Shown piece after piece: positions 8,209 to 16,664 of a stretch of DNA of 34,344 nucleotides. Within the stretch, counting starts at the first letter, position 1, and each line of letters starts with the position of its first letter. A model generated the notes under the pieces. That model was given only the letters and a program-made list of their open reading frames with translations. It was not told the origin of the DNA and searched no databases. The DNA is from a virus. A program made the translations under genes and the position numbers. Where the stretch lies: IMG/VR virus record IMGVR_UViG_3300025901_000007, positions 1 through 34,344 of that record; one strand, 5' to 3'.

Positions 8209-8351
8209 GACAGGCGCTGGTGCGACTCGCGCGCGCCAGCGGGCAACCGCTCTCGGAGCTGCTCACCACGTGGGGACCGCGGGACCTGGCCACCCTCGCC
8301 GATGACCTGGAAGAAGAAATGGCAGCGGCCAGACGGGAGGCTCGGAAGTGA
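8205..8351 (+). CDS. Tail assembly chaperone, T domain (frameshift extension or coupled gene)
   Basis: 48 codons: VRQALVRLARASGQPLSEL, then LTTWGPRDLATLADDLEEEM and a basic end. Frame 0 is open only from 8178, so a -1 shift would have to occur between 8178 and 8208. The closest heptamer, GGACCCT (8184-8190), is poor because re-pairing of the GAC codon is unfavourable. Alternatively GTG 8205, overlapping the upstream TGA, starts a separate coupled gene. Composition (helical, mixed charge) fits a chaperone T domain that recruits tail tube subunits. The stop overlaps the next GTG (8348). Confidence 0.5.
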   Translation: MRQALVRLARASGQPLSELLTTWGPRDLATLADDLEEEMAAARREARK

Positions 8352-8794
8352 GCATCACCCTCGGGACTCTCGTTCAGCGGCTGTCCCGCACCTCGCCGGC
8401 CATCTCGCGGCGCGCGCGCGAAGAGATCGACAAGCCGCTGCCGATCATCCGCGCGCGGGTGCGCGCGTCCGCGCTCGGCAAGCTGCCGAAGTCCGGCGGG
8501 CTGAACGCGTGGGCGGCCGCCGCACACCTCACCGCGCAGGTCCGTGGCACCGGTGCCACGATTACCGCGCATCTCAAGGTGCACCGCACCAGCTTGCGTA
8601 AGGCGTCGGACCTGCGCGCGCTGGACCGTGGTCGGGTGCGCCACCCTGCGTGGGGGCGGCGTGCGTCCGGCGACTGGTCGGTTCAGACCGTGACACCGAA
8701 GGTGTACTCAGAGCCGATCTCCGAGTCGCCCGAGTGGCGCCGTGCTGTTATCCGTGCGGCCGAGGTGGCCGAGGATGTGATCTGTCGTGGCTAA
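8348..8794 (+). CDS. HK97 gp10-like / neck-tail protein (tentative)
   Basis: 148 aa, basic, starting at GTG 8348 which overlaps the preceding stop. It begins with helices rich in Arg (LSRRAREEIDKPLPIIRARVRASALGKL is one long helical stretch in pieces), then a segment around GGLNAWAAAAHLTAQVRG. Gene content suggests the HK97 gp10-type family, whose members act at the head-tail joint. Its place between the chaperone and tape measure is unusual for that family, which is normally upstream of the tail tube gene. Assignment is tentative; it could be an additional tail component. Confidence 0.55.
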   Translation: MSITLGTLVQRLSRTSPAISRRAREEIDKPLPIIRARVRASALGKLPKSGGLNAWAAAAHLTAQVRGTGATITAHLKVHRTSLRKASDLRALDRGRVRHPAWGRRASGDWSVQTVTPKVYSEPISESPEWRRAVIRAAEVAEDVICRG

Positions 8795-10631
8795 TGTGGA
8801 TGTGGACATTGATATCAATGTCCACAACAATACGACCGTTGCGCTGACGGAGATCACCAACAACGTTACGCACCTGCACCAGGCGGTAGCCCGCCAGGAA
8901 CAACAGAACAACAAATGGAACGCCAGCTTCAAGAAGCTGGCCAAGTCTGCCCTGACCCACGCGCGCGCCGTCGGCAAGGTGGTCGCGTCGGTCGCCGCGA
9001 TCGCGTCGGTGTCCGGACCGGCCGTGTCCGGTCTGCTGGCCACCGGTAAGGCCATCGCGGCTATGGGGAGCGCATCGGCGCGGCTGCTCCCGCTTCTCGC
9101 GTTCATCCCGGCGCTGGTGGCCGGCTTCGGCCTGATCAAACTCACTGCGAAGATCGCCGGCCCGGGGCTGGTCGCTGCGTTCGAGCCCATCGTGCGCGTG
9201 TTCCAGGACGCGGACGGTAACGCCACGAAGTTTGCGAAGAGCCTGCAAAAGATCATCGGGATGAACGTCAAGCCGTTGGCGCAGGCGTTCGTCAAGATGA
9301 ACATGCCGGCCATCGGCGCGGCCATGGCTCGCATCTCAGCAGCGGTCAACCGCGTGGTGGTCGGCTTCGGGCAATGGGCGAATTCGGCGCCCGGCGTCGA
9401 AGCCATCCGGAAAGTCTCCGAGGCTACCGCCTGGTTCGTCGAACGCATCGGCCCGCACGTCGAAAAGGTCGCCATCGCCTTCGGCAACCTCGCCGGCCGC
9501 GCCGCCGACCCCGCATTCAAGGCATTCAGTGACATTATCGTCAAGATCCTGGATCGGCTGGCCGCGTGGGCGGACAGCACCACGATCGAGGACATCACCC
9601 GCGCACTGTCCGACCTGTTCGGTTACGGCCAGCGGCTGCGCCAGGTGTTCGACGTGATCCGGGACATCGGCCGGTGGCTGAAAGAGCACGAGGCCGGCAT
9701 CAAGCACTTCTCTGACGTGGTGGCCACGGCTGCCATCGGGATCGGTATCGCCACCGGTGCCGTCCCCGCCGTGGTGCTCGGCGCTGTGACGCTGATCATT
9801 AACCATTGGAACCAGTTGAAGGCGCCATTCCTGGCCGCGTACACGTGGGTCCGTGGCGTCATCGACGCGTGGCAGAACGACGCCGGGCGGATCAAGATCG
9901 CCGAGGCTATCGGGCGCGCGTGGGGTGCCGCGCGTGACGCGTTCCAATTGGCGATCAAGGATATCGGTCCTAAATGGACGATGTTGATGACCAAGCTGCG
10001 CGAGGCCTGGGAGCAGTGGGCGCCGCTCATCACGATGTGGTGGAACAGCGTCGGCAAGGGCATGTTCGAGGGGTTGGCCTTCGCTCTCGGCGCGCTCGTG
10101 GTCGGTATGCTGGCCGCGTCCATCGTGGGTGCGGCCATGGCGAAAGGCATCGCGCAGGCGTTCAAGGTCATGGTCTCGATCGTGCTCAATGTGTTCGGAA
10201 CGATCATCAACGGCGCGGCCATGGCGTTCGGCTGGATGCCCGGTATCGGCCCGAAACTCCAGGCTGCCGCCGCGCAGTTCAACCGCTTCCGCGATCAGGT
10301 CAACGCGGCCATGGCCGGCATCGACCCCCTGAAAACTATTCGCGTCAATGCGCAGGTGCACCTGACTGTCTCTGGCGGTAAGCCAGGCGCGCAGGGTGGT
10401 CCGGGCTGGACGGCGCTTGGCGGCGCGACCTCGTGGATGCAGGCTGCCGCGCAGTTCGCCGCCGACCGCGGCACCAGCCGGTCCGGCGGGCCCACGCCGG
10501 TCACGGCTACCGTGAACAACACGATCAACCTGGACGGCGCGCCGTTCCGCTCGTACACCGATCGCGCCGTGATGGCCAGCGAGCGGCGCACCGCGTGGCG
10601 TGACCGCAACCGGCGGGTGCGTCCGGCATGA
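8787..10631 (+). CDS. Tape measure protein
   Basis: 614 aa; the longest gene of the tail module after the chaperones. The N-terminal part is helical and coiled-coil prone, followed by hydrophobic stretches around residues 60-130 and 425-480, typical of tape measures that later aid DNA passage through the cell envelope. From the usual relation of about 0.15 nm per residue, a tail of roughly 90 nm is inferred, short for a siphophage. GTG 8787 overlaps the upstream gene by 8 nt. The DNA at 8806-8826 contains repeated Asp/Asn codons (DVDIDINVHNN) that mark the N-terminus. No lysozyme or peptidase motif was recognised in it. Confidence 0.85.
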   Translation: MANVDVDIDINVHNNTTVALTEITNNVTHLHQAVARQEQQNNKWNASFKKLAKSALTHARAVGKVVASVAAIASVSGPAVSGLLATGKAIAAMGSASARLLPLLAFIPALVAGFGLIKLTAKIAGPGLVAAFEPIVRVFQDADGNATKFAKSLQKIIGMNVKPLAQAFVKMNMPAIGAAMARISAAVNRVVVGFGQWANSAPGVEAIRKVSEATAWFVERIGPHVEKVAIAFGNLAGRAADPAFKAFSDIIVKILDRLAAWADSTTIEDITRALSDLFGYGQRLRQVFDVIRDIGRWLKEHEAGIKHFSDVVATAAIGIGIATGAVPAVVLGAVTLIINHWNQLKAPFLAAYTWVRGVIDAWQNDAGRIKIAEAIGRAWGAARDAFQLAIKDIGPKWTMLMTKLREAWEQWAPLITMWWNSVGKGMFEGLAFALGALVVGMLAASIVGAAMAKGIAQAFKVMVSIVLNVFGTIINGAAMAFGWMPGIGPKLQAAAAQFNRFRDQVNAAMAGIDPLKTIRVNAQVHLTVSGGKPGAQGGPGWTALGGATSWMQAAAQFAADRGTSRSGGPTPVTATVNNTINLDGAPFRSYTDRAVMASERRTAWRDRNRRVRPA

Positions 10632-12010
10632 CCGCCATCACATACGTGGGTGTCGGTGCGGTCGCCGCGGGGAACAACGCCACCGTCGCGCCTGCGCTAC
10701 CGGCCGGTCTGGCGGCCGGCGATCTGATGGTCGCCGTTGCCACCATCCGTAACACCGCAGCCACCATCGCGACGCCGGCCGGCTGGCTGCCGGTCGTTTC
10801 CGGCGGCAACGTCCTGATCGTGGCCCGTTACTACGTGGCCGCCGACCCGGCGCCGTCGTTCGTGTTTTCGGGGGGCGCGGCCGGTGACACCACGCAGGGC
10901 GTGGTGGCCGCGTGGCGCACCGCCGTGCTCAGCGTCAACGATGGACCGTTCGCGATCACCAACGCGTCGGCGGCCAACGTCACGCTGCCGGCTACGTTCA
11001 CGCCCGGTCGCGACAACGGGTTGTCTCTCGTATTCGCCTGGAAGCAATCCGCCTGGACGTCGGTGGCGGCGCTGGCCGGTATGACGGAGATCGTTGACTC
11101 GCCGTCTGTCCTCGGCTCCGGTGCCAGCATCGCGCTCGACTACCGGATCGACACCACGGCCACCGCGCTGCCCGCCGGCCCGATCGTGGTGACCGGCGGT
11201 GTGTCCGCGGTATCTAAGGCGTACACGCTGAGCATCGGCCAGTTGGCGTTCATCACGGTGACGCCGCAGGCTACCTATCCGCCGCGCAACCTGATCAGCG
11301 TGACCAACCTGGTGATCGGCGACACGGTGGAGATCTACCGGGTGGTGTCCGGTCAGCGCACTCTCGTCCGTGCCGGCAGTTCGGCCGGTGTCACCGACCC
11401 GTCCTTCTTACGCCTGGATGCCGAGATCCCGTTCGGCATACCGGTCAGCTACGTCGCCGTGGTGGAGGGCGTGGAGTACGCCACGTCCGGCGTCACCTAC
11501 ACGCTCACCGGTGGGAAGGTGGCCGTCACCGATGCGGTCACCGGTCTGGCCGCCGAAACTGTGATCATGGCCTGGCCCAGCCTGGAGTACTCACCGCAGT
11601 CCAGCACCTTCCGTGCGGGCGGTCGCAACATCGTAGTCCGCGGCGAGATGGGCGACCCGTCCGGCACCATCGAGCTGTATGTCGAGACCACGAGTTCTCT
11701 GGAGAATCTGACCAGCGTGCTGGAGTCCGCGACCGAGGGCATCGTGCAGATCCGCCAGCCGGGTGGGTATGACGGCATCGATTCCTATCAGGCCATCGTG
11801 GGCGCCAACGTCCGCCGGTTCTCGCAGGACGGTTCCGACCAGCGGCGCCTGGTGGAGCTGGAAGCCGTCGAGGTCGAATCGTGGGCGCCCGCGTTGGAGG
11901 CGGCCGGGTTCACGTACGCCGACCTGGAAGCCGCGTACGTCGGGCTGACCTACGCGAACCTGGCCGGCGACTACGCGACGTACCTCGCGCTCGCCCAGGC
12001 GGAGTTCTGA
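10628..12010 (+). CDS. Minor tail protein (distal-tail type) with N-terminal beta domain
   Basis: 460 aa, ATG 10628 overlapping the tape measure stop by 4 nt. Residues about 1-200 form a beta-rich jelly-roll-like domain (AITYVGVGAVAAGNN, LPAGLAAGDLMVAV) of the kind found in phage and bacterial surface proteins. Residues about 210-460 carry strands (TPQATYPPRNLISVTNLV) and a C-terminal repeat-like end (AAGFTYADLEAAYVGLTYA). Immediately downstream of the tape measure one expects the distal tail protein, which caps the tube; this protein occupies that position. Whether the N-terminal domain binds host carbohydrates is open. Confidence 0.6.
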   Translation: MTAITYVGVGAVAAGNNATVAPALPAGLAAGDLMVAVATIRNTAATIATPAGWLPVVSGGNVLIVARYYVAADPAPSFVFSGGAAGDTTQGVVAAWRTAVLSVNDGPFAITNASAANVTLPATFTPGRDNGLSLVFAWKQSAWTSVAALAGMTEIVDSPSVLGSGASIALDYRIDTTATALPAGPIVVTGGVSAVSKAYTLSIGQLAFITVTPQATYPPRNLISVTNLVIGDTVEIYRVVSGQRTLVRAGSSAGVTDPSFLRLDAEIPFGIPVSYVAVVEGVEYATSGVTYTLTGGKVAVTDAVTGLAAETVIMAWPSLEYSPQSSTFRAGGRNIVVRGEMGDPSGTIELYVETTSSLENLTSVLESATEGIVQIRQPGGYDGIDSYQAIVGANVRRFSQDGSDQRRLVELEAVEVESWAPALEAAGFTYADLEAAYVGLTYANLAGDYATYLALAQAEF

Positions 12011-13071
12011 TGATCACCCTGTCTGATCGTGCTACCTCGGCGCTCACCCGTTCGTACCGGACCGCTGTGTCCGTGGAATCGTGGCTCGGTGGCGATCTGC
12101 TCGCCGAGAGCATCCCGGTCGACGCCGCGAGCGAGGAAGGCGACCGGTCCGGCCGCGTACCGGAACGGGTCACACTCGTGGTGCCGCGCCGGGACCACGG
12201 CACCGACTGGTCGCCCGGTACCGACCCGCTGCACCCGTTGGCGGCCAACGGCCAGCGACTGCACGTCAAACTGGCGGTTGAGGGTGAGGTGTTCGCCCGC
12301 GGCCGGTTCCTGATCGGTAGTGCTGCCGTGGAGGGGGACGCGGTCACGGTGGAAGCGTTCGGGTTGTTACGTCTGATCGACGAGGCGCGGCTCATCAGCC
12401 CGTACCAGCCGACCGGTACCCTGGCGTCCACCTTGCGTGGCCTGGTCGAACCGGCGCTGTCCATCGTGGTCGACCCGTTGCTCATCGACCGGGCCGCTCC
12501 GTCCACGATCAACTATGATGAGGACAGGCTCGGCGCCGTGCTCGAACTGCTGGACGCGTGGGGCGCCGACGCATACGTCACCCCGGACGGCTACCTCTCC
12601 GTCATCCCCGCCGCACAGTCGACCACACCCGTGTTCGTGCTCACCGACGGGTCCGGTGGCACCGTGGTCCAGGCCGTCGGTACCAGCACGCGCGAGGCTG
12701 CATACAACGTAGTGGTGGCGCGCGGTACCGCGTCCGACGGTGGCCAGGTCCAGGGCACCGCGTTCGACCTGAGCCTGAGCAGCCCCAAGCGCTTCGGGGG
12801 ACCGTTCAACCCGTTGCCGGTTCCGTACTTCTTCCCGTCTCCGCTGCTCACCACGGTCGATCAGGCGGGCTTAGCCGCGGCCACCGTGCTGGCCCGCCTG
12901 CAGCGTCAGGCCGGGCGTGAACTGGAAGTGACCTGCGTGCCCAACCCCACCCTGCAACTCGGTGACGTCGGTACCGTCAACGGCGAACTGGTCAGCATCG
13001 AGCGGCTGACCCTGCCGTACCTGCCCGGTAGCGGCGACGGCATGCGACTCGGCGTGCGGGTGCTGGCATGA
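12010..13071 (+). CDS. Minor tail protein, baseplate hub-like (probable)
   Basis: 353 aa, starting at ATG 12010 that overlaps the upstream TGA. The first 120 residues carry a pattern common to actinophage tail hub proteins (VPERVTLVVPRRDHG, FARGRFLIGSAAVEGDAVTVEAFGLL), followed by an alpha/beta middle (INYDEDRLGAVLELLDAWGAD) and a C-terminal beta part (LQLGDVGTVNGELVSIERL). This layout fits the tail-associated hub family that sits at the tube tip between distal tail protein and fibres. Order in the operon (tape measure, Dit-like, this) supports it. No peptidase motif was seen. Confidence 0.65.
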   Translation: MITLSDRATSALTRSYRTAVSVESWLGGDLLAESIPVDAASEEGDRSGRVPERVTLVVPRRDHGTDWSPGTDPLHPLAANGQRLHVKLAVEGEVFARGRFLIGSAAVEGDAVTVEAFGLLRLIDEARLISPYQPTGTLASTLRGLVEPALSIVVDPLLIDRAAPSTINYDEDRLGAVLELLDAWGADAYVTPDGYLSVIPAAQSTTPVFVLTDGSGGTVVQAVGTSTREAAYNVVVARGTASDGGQVQGTAFDLSLSSPKRFGGPFNPLPVPYFFPSPLLTTVDQAGLAAATVLARLQRQAGRELEVTCVPNPTLQLGDVGTVNGELVSIERLTLPYLPGSGDGMRLGVRVLA

Positions 13072-13775
13072 GTACCCTGCTGGCCACCGCGACGGCCGCC
13101 AAGTCCGGCAGTACCGTCGCCGCGCTGGTCAACGGTGCGAGTGTCTCGGTGCAGGTGGCGCGCGACCTGTCGGTGGCGTCCGGTGACGTGATCGTCGTGA
13201 CGCGGGTCGGTAGCCAATGGTTCGCCCTTGGCCGGGCGTACGCGTCGGCACCCGTGGCGCCGCTCAACCAAGCCGCGCCCGCGCCCCAACCGACCGGCGT
13301 CACCGGCACCAACGTGTTCGGTCCGGTCGAGACGCGGACCTACGAGAGCAGCTGGCGCACCGATAACACGCACGTGTACCAGGGTTCGTACGGCGGAAGT
13401 GGCAACAGGACCGGGTGTGTGTTCTACGGCGCCGCACCGCGCAGTCTGGCCGGTGCCGTAGTCCTGTCCGCCGCTTTCCAGGTGCGTCGCCGTGCCGGTG
13501 GTGCGTTCGGCGCACAGACGGCCACCATGTTCCTGATGACGCAGGCCACCAAGCCGGCCGGCGCGCCCACGTTGGGACCGTCCACCGCCGGACCGACCCT
13601 GGCGGTCAACGCGCAGGGCGGGTACATCGTGCCTACTTCGTGGGTTCAGGCCATGGTCGACGGCACCGCCGGAGGCATCGCGTTCTTCACCTCGTCGTCC
13701 TCGCCGTACATGGTGTTCGACGGCATTGGCGACTGGGGTCCGGCGTTCGCGCTCACCGTTAACTGGCAAAGGTAG
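13068..13775 (+). CDS. Minor tail protein, possible receptor-binding component
   Basis: 235 aa, overlapping the previous gene by 4 nt. An N-terminal beta-barrel-like section (VNGASVSVQVARDLSVASGDVIVV) is followed by a Pro/Ala linker (APVAPLNQAAPAPQPTG) and a beta-rich C-terminal domain with Tyr, Ser and Gly-rich loops (SYGGSGNRTG). The architecture of attachment domain, linker and jelly-roll-like head is typical of short tail fibres or tip proteins. The actual receptor cannot be read from the sequence. The stop codon TAG lies inside a TAGGAT hexamer discussed under the next gene. Confidence 0.6.
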   Translation: MSTLLATATAAKSGSTVAALVNGASVSVQVARDLSVASGDVIVVTRVGSQWFALGRAYASAPVAPLNQAAPAPQPTGVTGTNVFGPVETRTYESSWRTDNTHVYQGSYGGSGNRTGCVFYGAAPRSLAGAVVLSAAFQVRRRAGGAFGAQTATMFLMTQATKPAGAPTLGPSTAGPTLAVNAQGGYIVPTSWVQAMVDGTAGGIAFFTSSSSPYMVFDGIGDWGPAFALTVNWQR

Positions 13776-13784
13776 GATGATCTT

Positions 13785-14303
13785 GTGGCCACCACCGCGA
13801 ACCGCGCGTACCGATACCCGCAGAGCACCGACGATGTCCGCCCGTACGAGGACATCCAGTTCCTCGCCACGGACGTGGACACGGACGTGCAGGCGTTGTA
13901 CGCGGCCGCGTGGGTGGCGTTCAACTCGCCTACGCTCGTGTGGTCCGCGAACACCACAGCGCCCGCGCTCGGCAATGGGACCCTGCTCGGTCGGTACCAG
14001 CTACAGGGCAATAAGGGCATCCGCTTCCAGGGGCGGTTGACCATCGGCACAACTTCAACGTTCGGTACCGGTTTCTGGATCTTCAATGTGCCATTCAGCG
14101 CAACGGCTGACTCGATCCTCTATTGCGTGGGTACGCACCGGATGGATGACGTGAGTGTCCAGTCGCGTCCTGGCACCTGTCGGTTTTTCACGGCATCCCA
14201 GCTGGTACTGGACAACTCCGGCGGCGTCGTGGCCGGTAACTCACCGGTGGTCCCGGCCAGCACGGACGCCTACACGTGGGACATCACCTACGAGAGGGTC
14301 TAG
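13785..14303 (+). CDS. Minor tail / tail tip protein
   Basis: 172 aa from GTG 13785. It begins with an actinophage tail pattern: RYPQSTDDVRPYEDIQFLA and TDVDTDVQAL, a short N-terminal attachment segment that recurs in proteins next to endolysin genes. The rest is beta-rich with few charged residues, a fibre or tip domain. No Shine-Dalgarno precedes GTG 13785, but TAGGAT (13773-13778) lies exactly 6 nt before it, so a leaderless transcript is possible. With one such hexamer expected by chance among genes of this size set, that is only a weak hint. Confidence 0.6.
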   Translation: MATTANRAYRYPQSTDDVRPYEDIQFLATDVDTDVQALYAAAWVAFNSPTLVWSANTTAPALGNGTLLGRYQLQGNKGIRFQGRLTIGTTSTFGTGFWIFNVPFSATADSILYCVGTHRMDDVSVQSRPGTCRFFTASQLVLDNSGGVVAGNSPVVPASTDAYTWDITYERV

Positions 14304-14305
14304 GC

Positions 14306-15670
14306 GTGGAGGGGGTCGACTACTCGTGGGGCCGTCCCGACCTGGCCACCATGTGGGCGCTCGGCGCGCGGTTCGTGTGCCGCTACCTTGCGCCGCTGTC
14401 CGGGAAGGTGCTCAGTCCCTCCGAGCGGTCCGCGCTGCATGCGGCGGGATTCTCGATCGTCCTCAACTGGGAGAACGAGGCGAAGGACATGCTGTCCGGC
14501 TATGGGCTCGGCGCCACCCACGCGACCGAGGCGCTCCGCCAGGCGGAAGAACTCGGCGCGCCGATCACGGTCCCCATTTTCTTCTCGGTCGATTTCGACG
14601 CGCTGCCCGCCGACCTCGAACCGGTGGCCCGTTATCTGGACGGTGCGGCCAGCATCCTCGGGCACGGCCGCGTAGGCGTGTACGGCAAGGCCGATGTGAT
14701 CGACGCCCTGGTGCCGAAGTACGCCACGTACGGCTGGCAGACCTACGCATGGTCGTACGGGCGGGTATCCCGTAAAGCGCACCTGCTCCAGTACCGCAAC
14801 AACGTGAGCATGGCGGGGGCTACCGTTGACCTCGATCGCTCACTGCAGGAACCTTTCGGCGCATGGGAGCCCGGCATGGCCTGGTACAAAGCATCGTGGA
14901 TCCCGGCGTTCTTCTCCGCTCTCGATGCGATCGCGCCCAATCGGGACCGCGGGACGGACGGCACCATCGGCGACCTGGCGCACTCCACCGGCTCGTCCGG
15001 TCACAACCCGGACGACACGCCGGGCGTAACCGCGGAACGGCAGGACGACGATACCCGACCCGAGGTCCGTGCCGCCGACGCCGGCACGATGCTGCGCTCG
15101 CCGGTCACCATGCAACAGGTGGTCGACGCCATCCTCGCGTATCCGCCGGACCGCAACCGTCTGATCTACATCATCTATGACGGCTACATCTGGTCGGCCA
15201 CGAACGGCTGGAAGCGCGCGCCCTACACCGGCTCCGATAAACACCGCACGCATGTGCACCTGTCTGGGAACCCGAACTCCGATCTTGACGACCGTCCCTG
15301 GCAATCGATTCTCAACCTGGGAGCTGACATGGCATTTATGGACGACCCGAACGCTGCTGAACTGGCGTGGCGCGTGGATGCTCTTTTCGCTGCTCTGCCT
15401 GGCACTCGTGGCGGGACCTACGCCGGTAAGCCGGGTGGCGTCAACCAGATGTTCGTGCGCCTGGTCGCACTGGAGAACAAGCTGGACGGGTTGATCGCCG
15501 CGTTTACCGTGTTGGCGACCGCCATCACGGATGCCGGTGGCGACGTGGATGTGGCCGTGCTCATGGCCCAGATCGACGAGCGGCTGTCGATCCTGGCCGC
15601 GGAGCAGCGCGACGCGGTAGCCGACCTCGGCGAGGGTGGCGCCGCGCAGGTCCGCGCCGATGCTCCGTAG
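14306..15670 (+). CDS. Endolysin: DUF1906-type glycoside hydrolase plus M15-like peptidase
   Basis: 454 aa from GTG 14306 (GAGAGGG 9-14 nt upstream). Residues about 1-190 form a DUF1906/Rv2525c-like TIM barrel related to GH25 (VDYSWGRPDL, VLNWENEAKD, VPIFFSVDFDAL, YAWSYG). Residues about 195-330 resemble a metal-dependent M15-type peptidase: SGHNPDD (His233, Asp236/237) and HRTHVHLSG (His316, His318). Residues about 342-454 form a helical, coiled-coil-like tail after an internal RBS. So one enzyme would cut both glycan and peptide bonds of the host wall at lysis. There is no signal peptide; export would rely on the downstream holin candidates. Confidence 0.8.
   Translation: MEGVDYSWGRPDLATMWALGARFVCRYLAPLSGKVLSPSERSALHAAGFSIVLNWENEAKDMLSGYGLGATHATEALRQAEELGAPITVPIFFSVDFDALPADLEPVARYLDGAASILGHGRVGVYGKADVIDALVPKYATYGWQTYAWSYGRVSRKAHLLQYRNNVSMAGATVDLDRSLQEPFGAWEPGMAWYKASWIPAFFSALDAIAPNRDRGTDGTIGDLAHSTGSSGHNPDDTPGVTAERQDDDTRPEVRAADAGTMLRSPVTMQQVVDAILAYPPDRNRLIYIIYDGYIWSATNGWKRAPYTGSDKHRTHVHLSGNPNSDLDDRPWQSILNLGADMAFMDDPNAAELAWRVDALFAALPGTRGGTYAGKPGGVNQMFVRLVALENKLDGLIAAFTVLATAITDAGGDVDVAVLMAQIDERLSILAAEQRDAVADLGEGGAAQVRADAP
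15319..15331 (+). promoter_or_regulatory. Internal ribosome binding site and ATG start within the endolysin gene
   Basis: GGGAG (15319-15323) lies 5 nt before ATG 15329, in frame with the endolysin (codon 342). Initiation would give a separate 113-aa product (MAFMDDPNAAELAWRVD...) consisting only of the helical C-terminal region. The site falls exactly between the peptidase-like domain and the C-terminal region. Several endolysins, such as Lys170, form complexes with such internally started C-terminal subunits; use here is inferred. Confidence 0.5.
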
Positions 15671-16091
15671 GGTCGATGGTCTGACCCACGTCCTGGCCCT
15701 GCTCGCCGAGATGGACCTGCGCTACCAGCAGCGTTTCGACGCGCAGGGTCAGGCGCTGACTGCTGCCTTGACGTCCGCCGAGAAGGCGGTTCAGACCGCA
15801 CTCAGTGCGGCCGAGAAGGCTGTGGTCAAGGCGGAGACGGCTACCGAGAAACGGTTCGAATCGGTCAACGAATTCCGCCAGGCGTTGACAGACCAGACGC
15901 AGACGTTCCCGTCCCGGATCGAGCTGCAAGCGCTCACTGAGCGAGTGGTCGAATTGGCTGCCCGACTGGACGGCGCCGAGGGTCGCAATCGCGGTACCGC
16001 TGCGGCAAAGGCCAATCTGTATCTGGCGGGCGGGTTGATCATAGCGGCCATATCTACGGCTGTAATCGTCCTGTCGTTCGTACTTAAGTAA
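15660..16091 (+). CDS. Coiled-coil protein with C-terminal membrane anchor (lysis cassette)
   Basis: 143 aa from ATG 15660, overlapping the endolysin stop by 11 nt. Residues about 20-110 contain repeated Ala/Glu/Lys-rich heptads (ALTSAEKAVQTAL, SAAEKAVVKAETATEKRFES) followed by NEFRQALTDQ. Residues about 118-141 form a single membrane helix (LYLAGGLIIAAISTAVIVLSFVL), cited here in part. This arrangement is common beside actinophage endolysins. Likely role is lysis control, as a holin-like or spanin-like partner. There is no N-terminal signal; the protein would be a tail-anchored membrane protein. Confidence 0.6.
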   Translation: MLRRVDGLTHVLALLAEMDLRYQQRFDAQGQALTAALTSAEKAVQTALSAAEKAVVKAETATEKRFESVNEFRQALTDQTQTFPSRIELQALTERVVELAARLDGAEGRNRGTAAAKANLYLAGGLIIAAISTAVIVLSFVLK

Positions 16092-16147
16092 CTCTTGGTA
16101 GCCTGAGGCTAAATCTCACCCCTAGACCTCGGGCGGACTTGACCATT

Positions 16148-16405
16148 GTGGACTTACTTACGCAGGCAGGGATCGGCGCGGCCGCACTGGCCGCGATCAT
16201 CACGACATCAGTCATGATCGGGAAGGGGCTACGGCGGATGTGGCACCTGATGCAGAAGCTGGACCGGGCAGCGGAAGATATCCTCGGCGCGCCCAACCAG
16301 CCGTCGCTACGCGAACGCCTGGACGAGCTGGCCCGGGAGCACGATGAACATCTCGCCTGGCACTCCGGTCGGTCCCGTGCCCGGGCCAACGGCGGACGGC
16401 CGTGA
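16148..16405 (+). CDS. Small membrane protein, holin-cassette member
   Basis: 85 aa from GTG 16148 (TTG 16139 in the same frame is possible but its purine run is too near). One hydrophobic helix near the N-terminus (AGIGAAALAAIITTSVMIG), then a charged helical cytoplasmic tail (LRERLDELAREHDEHLAWH). The stop overlaps GTG 16402 of the next gene. Such a one-helix protein with a charged tail next to two-helix proteins is typical of holin/antiholin-like sets in actinophages. Which of the three is the true holin cannot be told from sequence. Confidence 0.5.
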   Translation: MDLLTQAGIGAAALAAIITTSVMIGKGLRRMWHLMQKLDRAAEDILGAPNQPSLRERLDELAREHDEHLAWHSGRSRARANGGRP

Positions 16406-16650
16406 CGGTTTGGCTGATCCTGTGGCTGTTCTGGGGCGTGTTCTTCTGTCTGGTCGAAGGCGTGGCGCTGTTCAACAGGGTCAGCGGTGACACGCTGTCG
16501 GAGCACTTCTGGCGGTGGCTCAAGGTCGGCGCCCGGATGCCCACGTCGTTGGTGTGGTTCGGTCGGATCGGCGTGCTGATGTTCTGCATGTGGCTAGGCT
16601 TCCATCTAAGCTTTGGTTGGTTCACACCAACACACCCATGGCCCTTCTAA
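16402..16650 (+). CDS. Two-helix membrane protein, holin candidate
   Basis: 82 aa starting at GTG 16402 with a 4-nt overlap. Two hydrophobic segments (WLILWLFWGVFFCLVEGVALF near the N-terminus and IGVLMFCMWLGFHLSF near the C-terminus), rich in Trp and Phe, separated by a basic-acidic loop (SGDTLSEHFWRWLKVGARM). The Trp/Phe content is unusual compared with the Ala-rich next gene. Genomic position behind the endolysin supports a role in host lysis. Confidence 0.5.
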   Translation: MTVWLILWLFWGVFFCLVEGVALFNRVSGDTLSEHFWRWLKVGARMPTSLVWFGRIGVLMFCMWLGFHLSFGWFTPTHPWPF

Positions 16651-16664
16651 GGAGCCCTTCGATC

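Noticed and set aside
16092-16138. Small dyad TAGCC, TGA, GGCTA before the membrane protein gene as a terminator or promoter
   Set aside because: The arms are only 5 bp and neither a U-tract nor a matching -10 spacing is present; it is likely chance.
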